Assembly (NCBI GenBank): GCA_032119595.1
Contig: JAUMBQ010000002.1
Coordinates: forward strand, 1 to 64,000
Length of the DNA stretch: 64,000 nt
Direction of reading: 5' to 3'
Origin: JAGIBJ01 sp032119595
GTDB taxonomy: Bacteria > Actinomycetota > Thermoleophilia > Solirubrobacterales > Solirubrobacteraceae
The notes beneath the pieces are model-generated. The model was not told where the DNA came from and did not search any database. It was given only the letters and a program-made list of their open reading frames with translations. Made by a program: the position numbers and the translations under genes. Below, one piece after another: positions 20,803-30,341 of the stretch (positions are counted from its first letter, which is position 1; each line of letters starts with the position of its first letter).

Positions 20803-21410
20803 TGAGCACGACTGTCACTGCCGCGGACGTCAAAGAACTCCGCCTGAAGACCGGCGCTGGCCTCATGGAGTGCAAGAAGGCACTTCAGGACGCCGAGGGC
20901 GACCAGGAAAAGGCGTTCGAGAACCTCCGCGCCGCCATGGGCAAGAAGCTCGGCAAGCTCGCTCAGCGCGAGACGTCCGAGGGCCTTATCGGCCAGTACA
21001 TCCACGCCACCGGCAAGGTCGGCGTGCTCGTGCAGGTCGAGTGCAACACGGACTTCGTGGCCGGCAACGACATCTTCAAGTCGTTCGTCAGCGACCTCGC
21101 GATGCACATCGCTGGTTCCCCGTCGACGCTGTACGTCTCGGAGAACGACATTCCGGAAGAGCTGCTCGCGAAGGAGCTCGCGTTCCACGTGTCGCAGATC
21201 GAGGACAACAAGCCCCTCGAGATCCGCGAGAAGATCGCCGAAGGCAAGCTGCGCAAGTGGAAAGAGGAGATTGTTCTCCTCGACCAGACGCACATCAACG
21301 TCGACAAGCACGACAACAAGACCATCGAGCAGCTTCGTGCCGATGCCTCGACCCGCACGGGCGAGAACATCGTCATCAAGAAGTTCGCGCGCTTCCAGAT
21401 CGGCGCGTAG
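20802..21410 (+). CDS. tsf: Elongation factor Ts
   Basis: Nucleotide exchange factor for EF-Tu. The N-terminal UBA-like domain is LRLKTGAGLMECKKALQ, and the exchange motif CNTDFVAGND is near residue 82. 202 residues is a short EF-Ts with a single core subdomain, as in Thermus-type proteins. GTG start overlapping the rpsB stop codon by one base. Confidence 0.95.
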   Translation: MSTTVTAADVKELRLKTGAGLMECKKALQDAEGDQEKAFENLRAAMGKKLGKLAQRETSEGLIGQYIHATGKVGVLVQVECNTDFVAGNDIFKSFVSDLAMHIAGSPSTLYVSENDIPEELLAKELAFHVSQIEDNKPLEIREKIAEGKLRKWKEEIVLLDQTHINVDKHDNKTIEQLRADASTRTGENIVIKKFARFQIGA

Positions 21411-21416
21411 CCCAGC

Positions 21417-22172
21417 GTGAGCGACGCATCCTCGCCTGAGTCCCCGGCTCCAAACGGGCTCGCGTACAAGCGGGTCCTGCTGAAGGTCTCGGGCGAGGCG
21501 CTCATGGGCGACCTCGAGCACGGCACCGATCCTGCTCGTGTCCTGAGCATCGCCAAGGCGATTGCCACCGTCCACGGGATGGGTCTGGAACTGGCCCTCG
21601 TGGTTGGCGCCGGCAACATCTTCCGCGGCATCTCCGGTGCCGCGAGCGGGATGGACCGCGCGACCGCCGACTACATGGGCATGATCGCGACCGTCCTGAA
21701 TGCCCTGGCATTCCAAGACGCGCTCGAGAAGCTCGACGTGCCCACCCGTGTGCAGTCGGCGCTGACCATCAGCGAAGTCGCCGAGCCGTACATCCGTCGG
21801 CGGGCGATGCGCCATCTCGAAAAGGGCCGAGTTGTGATCTTCGCGGCCGGCACCGGAAATCCGTTCTTCACCACGGACACGGCTGCAGCATTGCGTGCAG
21901 CTGAGATCCACGCCGACGCCATCTTGATGGCGAAAAACGGTGTGGATGGCGTGTTCTCCGCCGATCCCCGCGAGGACCCCGATGCCGAGCTGATCAAGGA
22001 GATCAGCCACATGGAGGCCGTTCAGCGCGGTCTCAAGGTGATGGACGCCACGGCGCTCACCCTGTGCATGGAGAATCGACTCCCGATCCGCGTGTTCAAC
22101 CTCGACGACGAGCAGAACATCGAACGGATAGTGTCGGGCCAAGCCCTCGGAACACTGGTGATCACTGAATGA
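21417..22172 (+). CDS. pyrH: Uridylate kinase
   Basis: Amino-acid-kinase-fold UMP kinase supplying UDP for nucleotides and wall precursors. LLKVSGEALMGD, VVGAGNIFRG and IFAAGTGNPFFTTDTAAALRA are its nucleotide-binding signatures. 251 residues. GTG start six bases after tsf, and an ATGA overlap with frr, the usual gene order. Confidence 0.95.
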   Translation: MSDASSPESPAPNGLAYKRVLLKVSGEALMGDLEHGTDPARVLSIAKAIATVHGMGLELALVVGAGNIFRGISGAASGMDRATADYMGMIATVLNALAFQDALEKLDVPTRVQSALTISEVAEPYIRRRAMRHLEKGRVVIFAAGTGNPFFTTDTAAALRAAEIHADAILMAKNGVDGVFSADPREDPDAELIKEISHMEAVQRGLKVMDATALTLCMENRLPIRVFNLDDEQNIERIVSGQALGTLVITE

Positions 22173-22735
22173 GCGAAGTCATCGACGCCCTGCTCGCGGA
22201 TGCCCGCGAGCGTATGACCAAGACGGTCGAAAACACCCAGAACGAGTTCGGATCCGTCCGAACCGGTCGGGCCAACACGTCGCTCCTGGACCGCGTGGTC
22301 GTCGACTACTACGGCGCGCCGACTCCGCTGAAGCAGCTCGCAACCTTGGGCGTTCCGGAAGCCCGGGTCCTCTCGGTCGCCCCGTTCGACCAGGCCAGCC
22401 TGAAGTCGATCGAGAAGGCCATCGTGGACTCCGGTCTCGGCCTCACGCCGAACAACGACGGCAAGGTCGTTCGCATCAACATTCCGGAGCTCAACGAGGA
22501 GCGCCGCAAGGACCTCGTGAAGGTGCTCCGCAAGATCGCCGAAGATGGCCGCATCGCGGTTCGCAACGTCCGCCGCGACATCCTGCACGAGCTCAAGAAG
22601 CTCAAGGACGACGGTGAGGTCGGCGCAGACGACGAGCACCGCGGCGAGGGCGAACTCCAGAAGATCACCGACTCGGCGATCGCCGACCTCGATGGCCGCT
22701 TGAAGGCCAAAGAGGAAGAGATCCTCGAGGTCTAA
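22169..22735 (+). CDS. frr: Ribosome recycling factor
   Basis: Splits post-termination ribosomes together with EF-G. Typical motifs are VRTGRANTSLLDRVVVDYYG, NIPELNEERRKDLVK and RNVRRDILHELKKL. 188 residues, slightly over the usual 185. Coupled to pyrH by ATGA. Confidence 0.95.
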   Translation: MSEVIDALLADARERMTKTVENTQNEFGSVRTGRANTSLLDRVVVDYYGAPTPLKQLATLGVPEARVLSVAPFDQASLKSIEKAIVDSGLGLTPNNDGKVVRINIPELNEERRKDLVKVLRKIAEDGRIAVRNVRRDILHELKKLKDDGEVGADDEHRGEGELQKITDSAIADLDGRLKAKEEEILEV

Positions 22736-22741
22736 CGCCCA

Positions 22742-23419
22742 GTGAGCGGCGACGCACCGCGCAACGTCGCGATCATCACGGACGGCAACGGGCGGTGGGC
22801 CTCCCAGCGAGGGCTGCCGCCCATCGCTGGCCACAGTGCCGGTGCCGACGTGGTGCGCGAGCGCATGAAGGACGCCGTCAGGCTCGGCGTCAAGCAGTTG
22901 ACGGTGTACTCGTTCTCCACCGAGAACTGGACGCGTCCGGCCGACGAGGTCGAAGGCCTCCTGCGCCTGTTCGCCGATCGCCTGGTGGATGAGGTTCCGG
23001 AGATGATCGACAGCGGTATCCGCCTGCGGTTCGTCGGCTCCCGCGAGGGAGTACCGCAGAAGCTCCTGGACCGCATGGACACGGCCGAGGCCGCGACCGA
23101 GCAGGGCGACCTCATGGACCTCTTCGTCGCGTTCAACTATGGCTCGCGCGACGAGATCCTCCGTGCTGCGGAGCGCTACGAGGGTGGGGGCGAGGACGCG
23201 TTCCGCAAACTCCTCTACGTTCCGGACCTCGAAGATCCCGATCTCCTCATCCGTACGAGCGGTGAGCAGCGGCTCAGTAACTACCTCCTGTGGCAGTGCG
23301 CGTACTCTGAGTTCGTGTTCCGCGACGAGCTCTGGCCGGACTTCACCCGCGAGGCACTCGTGGAGTGCATCGCGGAGTACAGCCGCCGTCAGCGACGCTT
23401 CGGCGGGCGAGTCGCATGA
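22742..23419 (+). CDS. uppS: Undecaprenyl (isoprenyl) diphosphate synthase
   Basis: Cis-prenyltransferase making the C55 (or similar) lipid carrier for peptidoglycan. The Asp-containing DGNGRWASQRG near residue 14 binds the diphosphate, and TVYSFSTENWTRP and LIRTSGEQRLSNYLLWQCAYSE are family signatures. 225 residues. The start is GTG at 22742. The first strand ends in IITDGNG rather than the more common IIMDGNG. Product chain length cannot be told from sequence. Confidence 0.93.
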   Translation: MSGDAPRNVAIITDGNGRWASQRGLPPIAGHSAGADVVRERMKDAVRLGVKQLTVYSFSTENWTRPADEVEGLLRLFADRLVDEVPEMIDSGIRLRFVGSREGVPQKLLDRMDTAEAATEQGDLMDLFVAFNYGSRDEILRAAERYEGGGEDAFRKLLYVPDLEDPDLLIRTSGEQRLSNYLLWQCAYSEFVFRDELWPDFTREALVECIAEYSRRQRRFGGRVA

Positions 23420-24306
23420 GCGGCACGCCCCGTAGCGGTCGGCCCCCGCGTCCGTCACGGCAGCGCACCGACGAACCCCGCAGTGCTGCTGCGCGTGATT
23501 CCTTCGAGAAGACTGATCGTGGCCGCTCAGAGCTGATGGCTCGCATCGCGGTCGCCGTTCCGGCGCTCGCATTCGCCCTTCTGATCGTCGGCCTCGGCGG
23601 CTGGTGGTTCGCCGCTGGTGCTGCTGCGCTCGCGATCGTCTGCGCGCACGAGTTCTTCCGCATGTACGAGCCGATCCATCCGGTCCGCATCGGCGGATTC
23701 CTCGGGATCATCGCGCTCTGTATCGCGGCCCACACGGGCGGACGGGAACACCTGTCGCTCGTCGTGGTCATCACCTTCTTGATTGTGTTCCTGCTGTCGT
23801 TCGCGCAGGTCAAGACCACCGCCGTTGGCGTGGCCATGACGATCTTCGCCGTCACCTGGATTGGTCTCGGCGTGGCCCACGCGATCATGCTTCGCGATCT
23901 CGACAACGGCGCCGACGTGCTGATCGACGTCCTCGCGGGCACCTTCATCGGCGACACCGCCGCTTACCTGGGCGGACGGGCGGTCGGTCGCACCAAGCTT
24001 TCACCGGCCATCTCGCCGAACAAGACCGTCGAAGGCCTGTTGATCGGCATCGCCGCGGCGATCTTCGCCGTGTGGGTTGCCGGCCTCTACCAGGACTGGA
24101 TGACGGGGTGGGACTCGCTCATTCTCGGCGTCGTCGTCGCGTTGGTGTCGCCGATCGGCGATCTCTTTGAGTCGTATTTCAAGCGCGAGGCGCAGACGAA
24201 GGACACCGGCACACTGTTCGGCGCCCACGGCGGCGCCCTCGACCGCCTCGACGCGGTGCTGTTCACCACCGTCGCCGGGTACTACACCTGGCTCTGGCTG
24301 CGATGA
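23416..24306 (+). CDS. cdsA: Phosphatidate cytidylyltransferase
   Basis: Makes CDP-diacylglycerol for phospholipid synthesis in the membrane. The C terminus carries the CdsA signature, SYFKRE followed by KDTGTLFGAHGGALDRLD. Several hydrophobic segments span residues 40-250, after a basic N-terminal head of about 35 residues. ATG at 23416 overlaps the uppS stop by ATGA; an upstream in-frame start would lie inside uppS. It overlaps dxr by ATGA. Confidence 0.93.
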   Translation: MSGTPRSGRPPRPSRQRTDEPRSAAARDSFEKTDRGRSELMARIAVAVPALAFALLIVGLGGWWFAAGAAALAIVCAHEFFRMYEPIHPVRIGGFLGIIALCIAAHTGGREHLSLVVVITFLIVFLLSFAQVKTTAVGVAMTIFAVTWIGLGVAHAIMLRDLDNGADVLIDVLAGTFIGDTAAYLGGRAVGRTKLSPAISPNKTVEGLLIGIAAAIFAVWVAGLYQDWMTGWDSLILGVVVALVSPIGDLFESYFKREAQTKDTGTLFGAHGGALDRLDAVLFTTVAGYYTWLWLR

Positions 24307-25466
24307 GCATCGCGGCGGAGCGCGTCGTCGTCCTCGGCTGCTCCGGATCGATCGGCACCCAGGCCGCCGACGTCCTGGAGCGCTCGGACGTGATGGCCTG
24401 CGAGGGCCTCGCTGCCGGACGGGACTGGAAAGAGACGGTCGGCCAGGCCGAGCGCCTCGGGGTCGGCCGGATTGCCCTCGCCGACCGCGATGCCGCTGAG
24501 GCCGCGCGCGCCCACTTCTCCGGCGAGGTGCTGTCCGGCCCGGACGGCGTCCTGGAACTCGCGATCAGCTCGGGTGCCGATCTCGTCCTCAATGCGATCG
24601 TCGGCGCGGCGGGACTCGGCTCGACGCTCGCGGCCCTCGGCGAGGGCATCGATGTGGCCCTGGCCAACAAGGAATCCCTGGTCGTCGGCGGCGCGCTGGT
24701 CACCGGACTCGCCGAAGCGACCGGCGCGCGGCTCTGGCCCGTGGACTCCGAACACAGCGCGCTCGCACAGCTTCTGAGCGCCACCAGCCCCGGTGAAGTG
24801 AAGCGCTTGGTGGTCACCGCGTCCGGCGGGCCATTCCGGGAGTGGGGTGCTGAGGCGATGCGCAGCGCTACCGTCGAGCAGGCGCTGGCTCATCCCACCT
24901 GGCGGATGGGCGGCAAGATCACGATCGACTCCGCAACGATGATGAACAAGGGCCTCGAGCTCATCGAGGCGCACCACCTCTTCGACATTCCGATGGACCA
25001 GATCGACGTGCTCGTGCACCCGCAGTCGATCATCCACGGCATGGTCACGCTCGTTGACGGAGCCCAGCTCGCGCACCTCGGTCACCCCGACATGCGCGTG
25101 CCGATCTCTTGGGCCTTGCACCGCGGCACGAGTGCGGCGCTCCCGAGCCGGCCACTTGACCTCGCCGAGGTCGGCCAGCTGACGTTCGAAGCGCCCGACG
25201 AGGAACGCTTCCCTTGCTTGCGTCTCGCTCGCGAAGCGATGGCGACCGGCGGCGGCGCGCCCTGCGTGCTCAACGCCGCCAACGAAGTCGCGGTCTACGC
25301 GTTCTTGGAGGGCCGGCTGCCGTTCGGCGGGATCGCCGAGGTCGTCGAGACGACGCTGGAGCGGGAGGGCGAAGTCCCCGTGCATCACGCCTCGCAGCTC
25401 CTGGAGATCGACCGCGCCGCGCGCGCGACCGCCGGAGCCGTCGTCGACCGGATGGTCGCCGCGTGA
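24303..25466 (+). CDS. dxr: 1-deoxy-D-xylulose 5-phosphate reductoisomerase
   Basis: First committed step of the MEP isoprenoid pathway, NADPH dependent. LGCSGSIGTQAADVL is the nucleotide-binding loop, ANKESLVVGG and the metal/substrate part (HPTWRMGGK, DSATMMNKGLE) are intact, and VHPQSIIHGMV follows. 387 residues is normal. Another MEP gene, ispG, lies 9 kb downstream, beyond an inserted block. Confidence 0.95.
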   Translation: MSIAAERVVVLGCSGSIGTQAADVLERSDVMACEGLAAGRDWKETVGQAERLGVGRIALADRDAAEAARAHFSGEVLSGPDGVLELAISSGADLVLNAIVGAAGLGSTLAALGEGIDVALANKESLVVGGALVTGLAEATGARLWPVDSEHSALAQLLSATSPGEVKRLVVTASGGPFREWGAEAMRSATVEQALAHPTWRMGGKITIDSATMMNKGLELIEAHHLFDIPMDQIDVLVHPQSIIHGMVTLVDGAQLAHLGHPDMRVPISWALHRGTSAALPSRPLDLAEVGQLTFEAPDEERFPCLRLAREAMATGGGAPCVLNAANEVAVYAFLEGRLPFGGIAEVVETTLEREGEVPVHHASQLLEIDRAARATAGAVVDRMVAA

Positions 25467-26668
25467 GTTGGCTCCTCGCGTTCCTCGGGTTCGCGCTCCT
25501 CATCATCTTCCACGAGATGGGCCACTTCTTCGCGGCCAAGGCCGTCGGCATGAGGGTCGAGAAGTTCTTCCTGTTCTTCGGCAAGCCGCTCTGGAGCATC
25601 AAACGGGGCGAGACGACGTACGGCGTCGCGATGATCCCGCTCGGCGGTTACGTGAAGATCACCGGCATGAGCCCGGACGAGGCTCGCGAACTCCCCGAGG
25701 ATCTCTACCAGCGGTCGTATGCCGGGTCCAAGGTGTGGAAGCGGATCGTCGTGATCATCGCCGGCCCACTCGTGAACGTGGTCATTGCGTTCGTTCTCCT
25801 CGCTGGGGTGTTCTGGGCCGATGGGCGTCCGGTACCGGGCGTCGCGGTGGCGCAGGTCGAAGCCGGCAAGGCCGCCGCCGGCGTCCTGCGCGAGGGCGAC
25901 CAGATCATCAGTGTCACCTCCAAGACCATTGGCACGGGAGCGGACGCCGTCGCCGGGAAGACCGTTCAAGGGCAGGCTCCTGGGCTGACGGGCCAGCAGA
26001 TGTCGGACCGGATCACCGGGATCGTGGGCCTGATCTCCACCGGAGCGTGCGGTGCCAAGCCGCTCGGCACGAAGGACGCCAACGGATCGGCGCAGTTCGC
26101 GAAATGCGCCGCGTCGCAACCCGTCGACGTCATCATCGCCCGCGACGGTCAGCGCGAAACGGTCCAGCTGACCCCGCAGTACGACGACAAGCTGAAGCGG
26201 TATCGCCTGGGCCTCTCGTTCGACAACAACGGGGTCAAGGAATCCATCGGGCTTGGGACGGCCTCGGTCGAGTCGGTCGACCGCATGTGGTTCGTGACCA
26301 CGGCCACCGTCAAGGCGATGGTCAAAGTGGTCTATGACTCGCAAGCGCGCAAAGAGGTCTCCAGCGTGGTCGGCGGATATGAGACGACGCGGCAATCGTT
26401 CGAGATCGACACGGTGCAGGCCATCATGGTGCTCGCGTTGATCTCGCTGTCGCTGGCGATCATCAACCTGTTCCCGTTCCTGCCGCTCGACGGCGGCCAC
26501 ATCTTCTGGTCGATCGTGGAGAAGATCCGCGGCGGCAGGCCGGTGTCGACGGCGGTGCTGGAGCGCGCAAGCATCGTGGGCTTCGTGCTCGTGATCATGC
26601 TGTTCTCCATCGGCCTGTCCAACGACATCGGCCGAATCTCCAGCGGCGAAGGCTTCGGCGTTCGCTAA
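25463..26668 (+). CDS. rseP: Site-2 zinc metalloprotease of the RseP/RasP family
   Basis: An intramembrane protease that releases anti-sigma factors or clears signal peptides. The zinc motif HEMGH is at residues 17-21 within the first membrane helix, and the second ligand site NLFPFLPLDGGH lies near the C terminus. A PDZ domain (VAVAQVEAGKAAAGVLREGDQI) lies between, with about 30 extra residues around a cysteine-containing GACGAKPLG segment. The GTG at 25463 overlaps the dxr stop; the longer frame upstream lies inside dxr. 401 residues. Confidence 0.93.
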   Translation: MSWLLAFLGFALLIIFHEMGHFFAAKAVGMRVEKFFLFFGKPLWSIKRGETTYGVAMIPLGGYVKITGMSPDEARELPEDLYQRSYAGSKVWKRIVVIIAGPLVNVVIAFVLLAGVFWADGRPVPGVAVAQVEAGKAAAGVLREGDQIISVTSKTIGTGADAVAGKTVQGQAPGLTGQQMSDRITGIVGLISTGACGAKPLGTKDANGSAQFAKCAASQPVDVIIARDGQRETVQLTPQYDDKLKRYRLGLSFDNNGVKESIGLGTASVESVDRMWFVTTATVKAMVKVVYDSQARKEVSSVVGGYETTRQSFEIDTVQAIMVLALISLSLAIINLFPFLPLDGGHIFWSIVEKIRGGRPVSTAVLERASIVGFVLVIMLFSIGLSNDIGRISSGEGFGVR

Positions 26669-26787
26669 CGCCGTCGGCCCGCGGTCGCCGCTCGACGGCT
26701 GCTGGCTGCAGCGCCCACACCCTGGCTGAGGGCGATCAGACGGGTTTTGGCGGGTTGCCGCTGCTCGAACCGGTAGGTTCGGCGTCG

Positions 26788-27675
26788 ATGTACCACGTGC
26801 ACGGAACCCACGTCGTCCCCGGGATGACGGATGAGCAGGCCCGCAAGGCGAAGAAGTGGGAGATCCCGGCGACCGTCGTGTCGCTCCTCGTGATCCCATA
26901 CCTGCTGATCGCGTTCTACGCCAAGAGCGGTACGGCCGACACCCTTTCAGAGGTGCTCTACGCGATTATCTGGGGCTTCTTCCTGATCGAGATGATCGCC
27001 ATGCTCCGGCTCGCGCCGGACAACTGGGCTTGGGCCCGGCGCAACACACTCGACATCGCGATCCTCGTCGCGGCCTCGCCGGTCACGCTCGCGTACGGCT
27101 CCGAGCATGTCGAGGTGCTTCAGGTGCTCTGGCTGCTGCGCATCCTCGACCTCATGCCGGTCATTCACCATCACCTCTTCCGGATCACGGTGATCCGCTT
27201 CGCGTTCATCCTCTGGGCGCTTGTGATCTTCGGCGGCGGGCTGGCGTACGCGCGCCTGGAGGACGGGCAGGAAACGGTCCCGAACCTCCTCGAAGCGATC
27301 TACTGGGCGAACACGACGGTCTCAACGGTCGGGTACGGCGACTGGCTTCCGCACACGACCGAGACCATGTTGCTCGCGATTCCGATGCAGGCGATGGGTG
27401 TCGTGCTCGGGGCCATCCTCGTCGCGGGCATCCTGCCGATGTTCGACAAGGAGTTCGCGGAGGGGTTCACCGATCGTGTCTCCGAAGCGGTGAGCAGAAT
27501 TGCGGGCGACGTCGCCGACATCGAGGCCGACATCGACGAGATCGCGCACGGCGAACGGTCGCAGGACCGGGTCCTGGCCCAGATCGCGCGCGACCTCGCC
27601 GAACTCAAGCGCCATGCGGTGCCACCGCCGCCGGAAGACGACGGCACTGATCCCGTCGCTGGCCACCCCTCGTAG
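26788..27675 (+). CDS. Potassium-channel-type ion channel (six-segment family)
   Basis: The selectivity filter TVSTVGYGDWLP near residue 180 is the potassium-channel signature, after the pore helix LLEAIYWANT. By eye there are four membrane segments before it and one after, so the layout is that of the voltage-gated family. The putative S4 (LWLLRILDLMPVI) has only a couple of Arg, so voltage sensing is doubtful. A cytoplasmic helical tail of about 60 residues could form a coiled coil. ATG at 26788 was chosen over a TTG 33 bases upstream. It stands alone after rseP. Confidence 0.85.
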   Translation: MYHVHGTHVVPGMTDEQARKAKKWEIPATVVSLLVIPYLLIAFYAKSGTADTLSEVLYAIIWGFFLIEMIAMLRLAPDNWAWARRNTLDIAILVAASPVTLAYGSEHVEVLQVLWLLRILDLMPVIHHHLFRITVIRFAFILWALVIFGGGLAYARLEDGQETVPNLLEAIYWANTTVSTVGYGDWLPHTTETMLLAIPMQAMGVVLGAILVAGILPMFDKEFAEGFTDRVSEAVSRIAGDVADIEADIDEIAHGERSQDRVLAQIARDLAELKRHAVPPPPEDDGTDPVAGHPS

Positions 27676-27720
27676 CCTTGCTCGCGTGAGCGAGTACCCC
27701 CACCCGATGCTGTCCTCCCG

Positions 27721-28398
27721 ATGAGCGGCGCTCAGCCGGTCGCGGTGTTCGACATGGATGGCGTCCTCCTTCACGGCGACGCGTTCGGAGCATTCGTGCG
27801 CCATCGGCTTCGGCGCTCCCCGGCCCACCTGGCGGCGGTCGCGGGCGCCTGGCCGTGGCTAGCGGGTCCGATCCTGCTGCGCCGCACGCGGAAGATCGGC
27901 GTGCGAGAGCTACTGCGCATCGCGCTGGCCGGCCTTGACGATGCGGGATACGACCGCGCGGCCCGCGCCTTTGCGGTCCGCCTCGGCGCCCGTGTCGACC
28001 GCGTGGTCCATCAAGCGATCAGCGAGGTCCGTCTCCTCCAAGCGGCCGGTCATCTCGTCGTGGTGGCGACAGCTTGTGAGGAGCGCCTTGCCCGGGCCTA
28101 CCTCGACGCCATCGGACTGGCCGATGTCGCCGTCGTTGGATCGGTGATCGAGTTCCGTCGCGCGGGGATGCGGGTGCGACGGCACAACCATGGGGTGCAG
28201 AAGATCGAAGCACTGGCCGAGCTCGGGATCATGGCCCCGTGGGCGCACGCGTTCACCGATGCCCTCAGTGATCTCCCGCTGCTTCGCGGCGCCGAGCGAC
28301 CGGTACTCGTGAACCCCGACGGCTGGCTCCGTGGCCGGGTGACGCGAAGCCTCGGGCGCGAGGCGGACGAGGTCGTCTGGCTCGATCCTCCGGGTTAG
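27721..28398 (+). CDS. HAD-superfamily phosphatase (SerB-like subfamily IB)
   Basis: VFDMDGVLLHGD at the start holds the nucleophile Asp and the second Asp. VVVATACEERLA matches motif II, and HAFTDALSDLPLL contains motif III/IV Asp residues. The cap is helical and inserted after motif I, as in phosphoserine-phosphatase-like enzymes. 225 residues. The substrate is unknown. Its stop overlaps the convergent fadE5 stop by four bases. Confidence 0.8.
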   Translation: MSGAQPVAVFDMDGVLLHGDAFGAFVRHRLRRSPAHLAAVAGAWPWLAGPILLRRTRKIGVRELLRIALAGLDDAGYDRAARAFAVRLGARVDRVVHQAISEVRLLQAAGHLVVVATACEERLARAYLDAIGLADVAVVGSVIEFRRAGMRVRRHNHGVQKIEALAELGIMAPWAHAFTDALSDLPLLRGAERPVLVNPDGWLRGRVTRSLGREADEVVWLDPPG

Positions 28399-30224
28399 AG
28401 GGCGTCGGTGTTGAGCTGCAAGATCACGCCGTCGATGCCCTCGACCACCGCCCGCGAGCCGGCCAGCCTGGCGAGCTGGGTGCGTGCAAAGAACGCCGCT
28501 GCAGCAATCTTCCCTTCGTAGAACGAAGCGTCGCTGATCGAGGCGCCGGCAGACAGGGCACGCGTGGCGATAGCGGACTGCCGAAGGAGCAGCCATCCGA
28601 TCAGCAGATCACCGAACGCCAACAGGAGCTCCACGGACGCCAGGCCGACGTTGTAGATGCGCGTGCGGTCGTCCTGGGCGGCCATCAGGTGCGTGGTCAT
28701 GACGCCGAGGATGGCCTGCACGTCACCGAGGGCGCGGCCTAGGAGTTCGCGCTCGGCACGCAGTCCGACGGTGTCGTCGTCGACGAATTGCTGGATGAGG
28801 CCGGTCACGTGCGCCAGCGCCGCTCCTTGATCCCGAACGATCTTGCGGAAGAAGAAGTCCTGCGCCTGGATCGCCGTCGTGCCCTCGTAGAGGCTGTCGA
28901 TCTTCGCGTCGCGGACGTATTGCTCGATTGGGTAGTCCTGGAGATACCCGGAGCCGCCGAGCGTCTGGAGCGACTGGGTCAACATCTCGTAGGTGCGCTC
29001 GGACCCCACGCCCTTGACGATCGGGAGCAGCAAGTCGTTGACCTGCCGGGCGAGCGAAGGATCGATGCCGTGCAGGACGGCTGCGATGTCTGCGTCCTGG
29101 TGGCTGGCGGTGTAGAGGTACGTTGCGCGCAGGCCTTCGGCATAGGCCTTCTGCAGCATCAACGACCGTCGGACGTCGGGGTGATGAATGATGGCGACAC
29201 GAGGTGCGTCGCGGTCTCCGAAGGAGGCGAGGTCGGCGCCCTGGACCCGTTCCTTGGCGTAATCCAGCGCCGTGAGGTAAGCGGTCGAGAGGGTTGCGAT
29301 CGCCTTGGTGCCGACGAGCATGCGGGCGTGCTCGATCACGAGGAACATTTGGCGGATGCCGTCGTGCACGTCGCCAACGAGCCACCCGGTGGCCGGCCTG
29401 CCGGTCGCGCCGAAGGTCAGTTCGCAGGTCGCCGAGCCCCTGACGCCCATCTTCTTCTCGACGTTCGTGACGTAGACGCCGTTGCGCTCGCCCGGCTCGC
29501 CCGTCTGGGGGTCGAAGTGAAACTTCGGAACTGCGAACAGCGACAGGCCTTTGGTGCCGGGCCCGGCGTCCTCGGGGCGGGCTAGCACGAGGTGCATGAT
29601 GTTCTCGAACAGATCTCCGGCATCGCCAGCGGTGATGAACCGCTTCACGCCGTCGATGTGCCAGCTGCCGTCGGGCTGAGGTACGGCCTTGGTGCGACTC
29701 GCGCCGACGTCTGAGCCGGCGTCAGGCTCGGTAATCACCATGGTCGCGCCCCAACCGCGCGCTACGGCGAACTCGGCCCATCGGCGCTGCTGCTCGTTGC
29801 CGAGCTTGAAGAGGATGTCCGCGAAGCCTTCCCCGGCGGCATACATGGCGGCGGCCGGGTTGGCGCCGAGCGCGAACTCATTGATCGCATGGACCACCAT
29901 CCGCGGAGCCGGTACGCCGCCGATTTCCTCGCTGACGCCCAGGAGCGCCCACCCGCCGTCAACCCAGGCTCTCGCTGACGCAGCGAGCTCGGCTGGGAGA
30001 TGGACCGCACACTGCTCAGCATCAAAGTGCGGAGGCACACGATCAGCCGAGGCAAACGACGCGGCGACGGGGCCCTCGGCGACGCTGGCGGCGTCGCGCA
30101 GCATGCTCCGCACGGTGTCCTCGTCCAGTCCGCCGTACCGCTGGCCATCCAGCGCTGATCCGAGGTCCAGGAGCTCGAACAGGTTGAACGCAAGGTCGCG
30201 AACGTTGCTCTTGTAATGACTCAT
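28395..30224 (-). CDS. fadE5: Long-form acyl-CoA dehydrogenase, FadE5 type
   Basis: 609 residues, close to mycobacterial FadE5 in length and closely similar to it as I recall that sequence: the same N terminus (MSHYKSNVRDLAFNLFELLD), VITEPDAGSDVGASRTKAV for FAD/substrate binding, and SLYEGTTAIQAQDFFFRKI near residue 450 with the catalytic Glu. FadE5-type enzymes oxidise acyl-CoAs of wide chain length in beta-oxidation and have an extra C-terminal domain. It diverges from aidB across 148 bases that hold a repeated operator-like dyad; a TetR gene follows aidB. Confidence 0.92.
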   Translation of the reverse strand: MSHYKSNVRDLAFNLFELLDLGSALDGQRYGGLDEDTVRSMLRDAASVAEGPVAASFASADRVPPHFDAEQCAVHLPAELAASARAWVDGGWALLGVSEEIGGVPAPRMVVHAINEFALGANPAAAMYAAGEGFADILFKLGNEQQRRWAEFAVARGWGATMVITEPDAGSDVGASRTKAVPQPDGSWHIDGVKRFITAGDAGDLFENIMHLVLARPEDAGPGTKGLSLFAVPKFHFDPQTGEPGERNGVYVTNVEKKMGVRGSATCELTFGATGRPATGWLVGDVHDGIRQMFLVIEHARMLVGTKAIATLSTAYLTALDYAKERVQGADLASFGDRDAPRVAIIHHPDVRRSLMLQKAYAEGLRATYLYTASHQDADIAAVLHGIDPSLARQVNDLLLPIVKGVGSERTYEMLTQSLQTLGGSGYLQDYPIEQYVRDAKIDSLYEGTTAIQAQDFFFRKIVRDQGAALAHVTGLIQQFVDDDTVGLRAERELLGRALGDVQAILGVMTTHLMAAQDDRTRIYNVGLASVELLLAFGDLLIGWLLLRQSAIATRALSAGASISDASFYEGKIAAAAFFARTQLARLAGSRAVVEGIDGVILQLNTDAL

Positions 30225-30284
30225 GCCGGCGGCTTCCTCTCAGGGCAACGACCGCGGCATTGAACCACAGATCCGTCCAGATCG

Positions 30285-30298
30285 TGAAACTCGATTCA
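30285..30298. promoter_or_regulatory. Operator-like dyad, copy 1 (TGAAACTCGATTCA)
   Basis: A 14-base element between the divergent fadE5 and aidB genes. It matches the second copy at 30328 in 12 of 14 positions (TGAAnCTnGATTCA), with centres 43 bases apart, about four helical turns. Probable target of the nearby TetR-type regulator; the link is inference. Confidence 0.5.
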
Positions 30299-30327
30299 TA
30301 AATGGTACGCCTCGCCGGGCCGTTTGT

Positions 30328-30341
30328 TGAATCTGGATTCA
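30328..30341. promoter_or_regulatory. Operator-like dyad, copy 2 (TGAATCTGGATTCA)
   Basis: A perfect inverted repeat TGAATC-TG-GATTCA, flanked by TTTG on one side and CAAA on the other. A weaker half site (GATTCA at 30359-30364) lies just before the aidB start. The two copies and the half site occupy the divergent promoter region, as expected for coordinated repression of fadE5 and aidB. Confidence 0.55.

Noticed and set aside
19881..22142. 753-codon antisense frame over rpsB-tsf-pyrH
   Set aside because: A mirror of the Ala-rich S2 tail and of well-conserved genes on the other strand; no domain.
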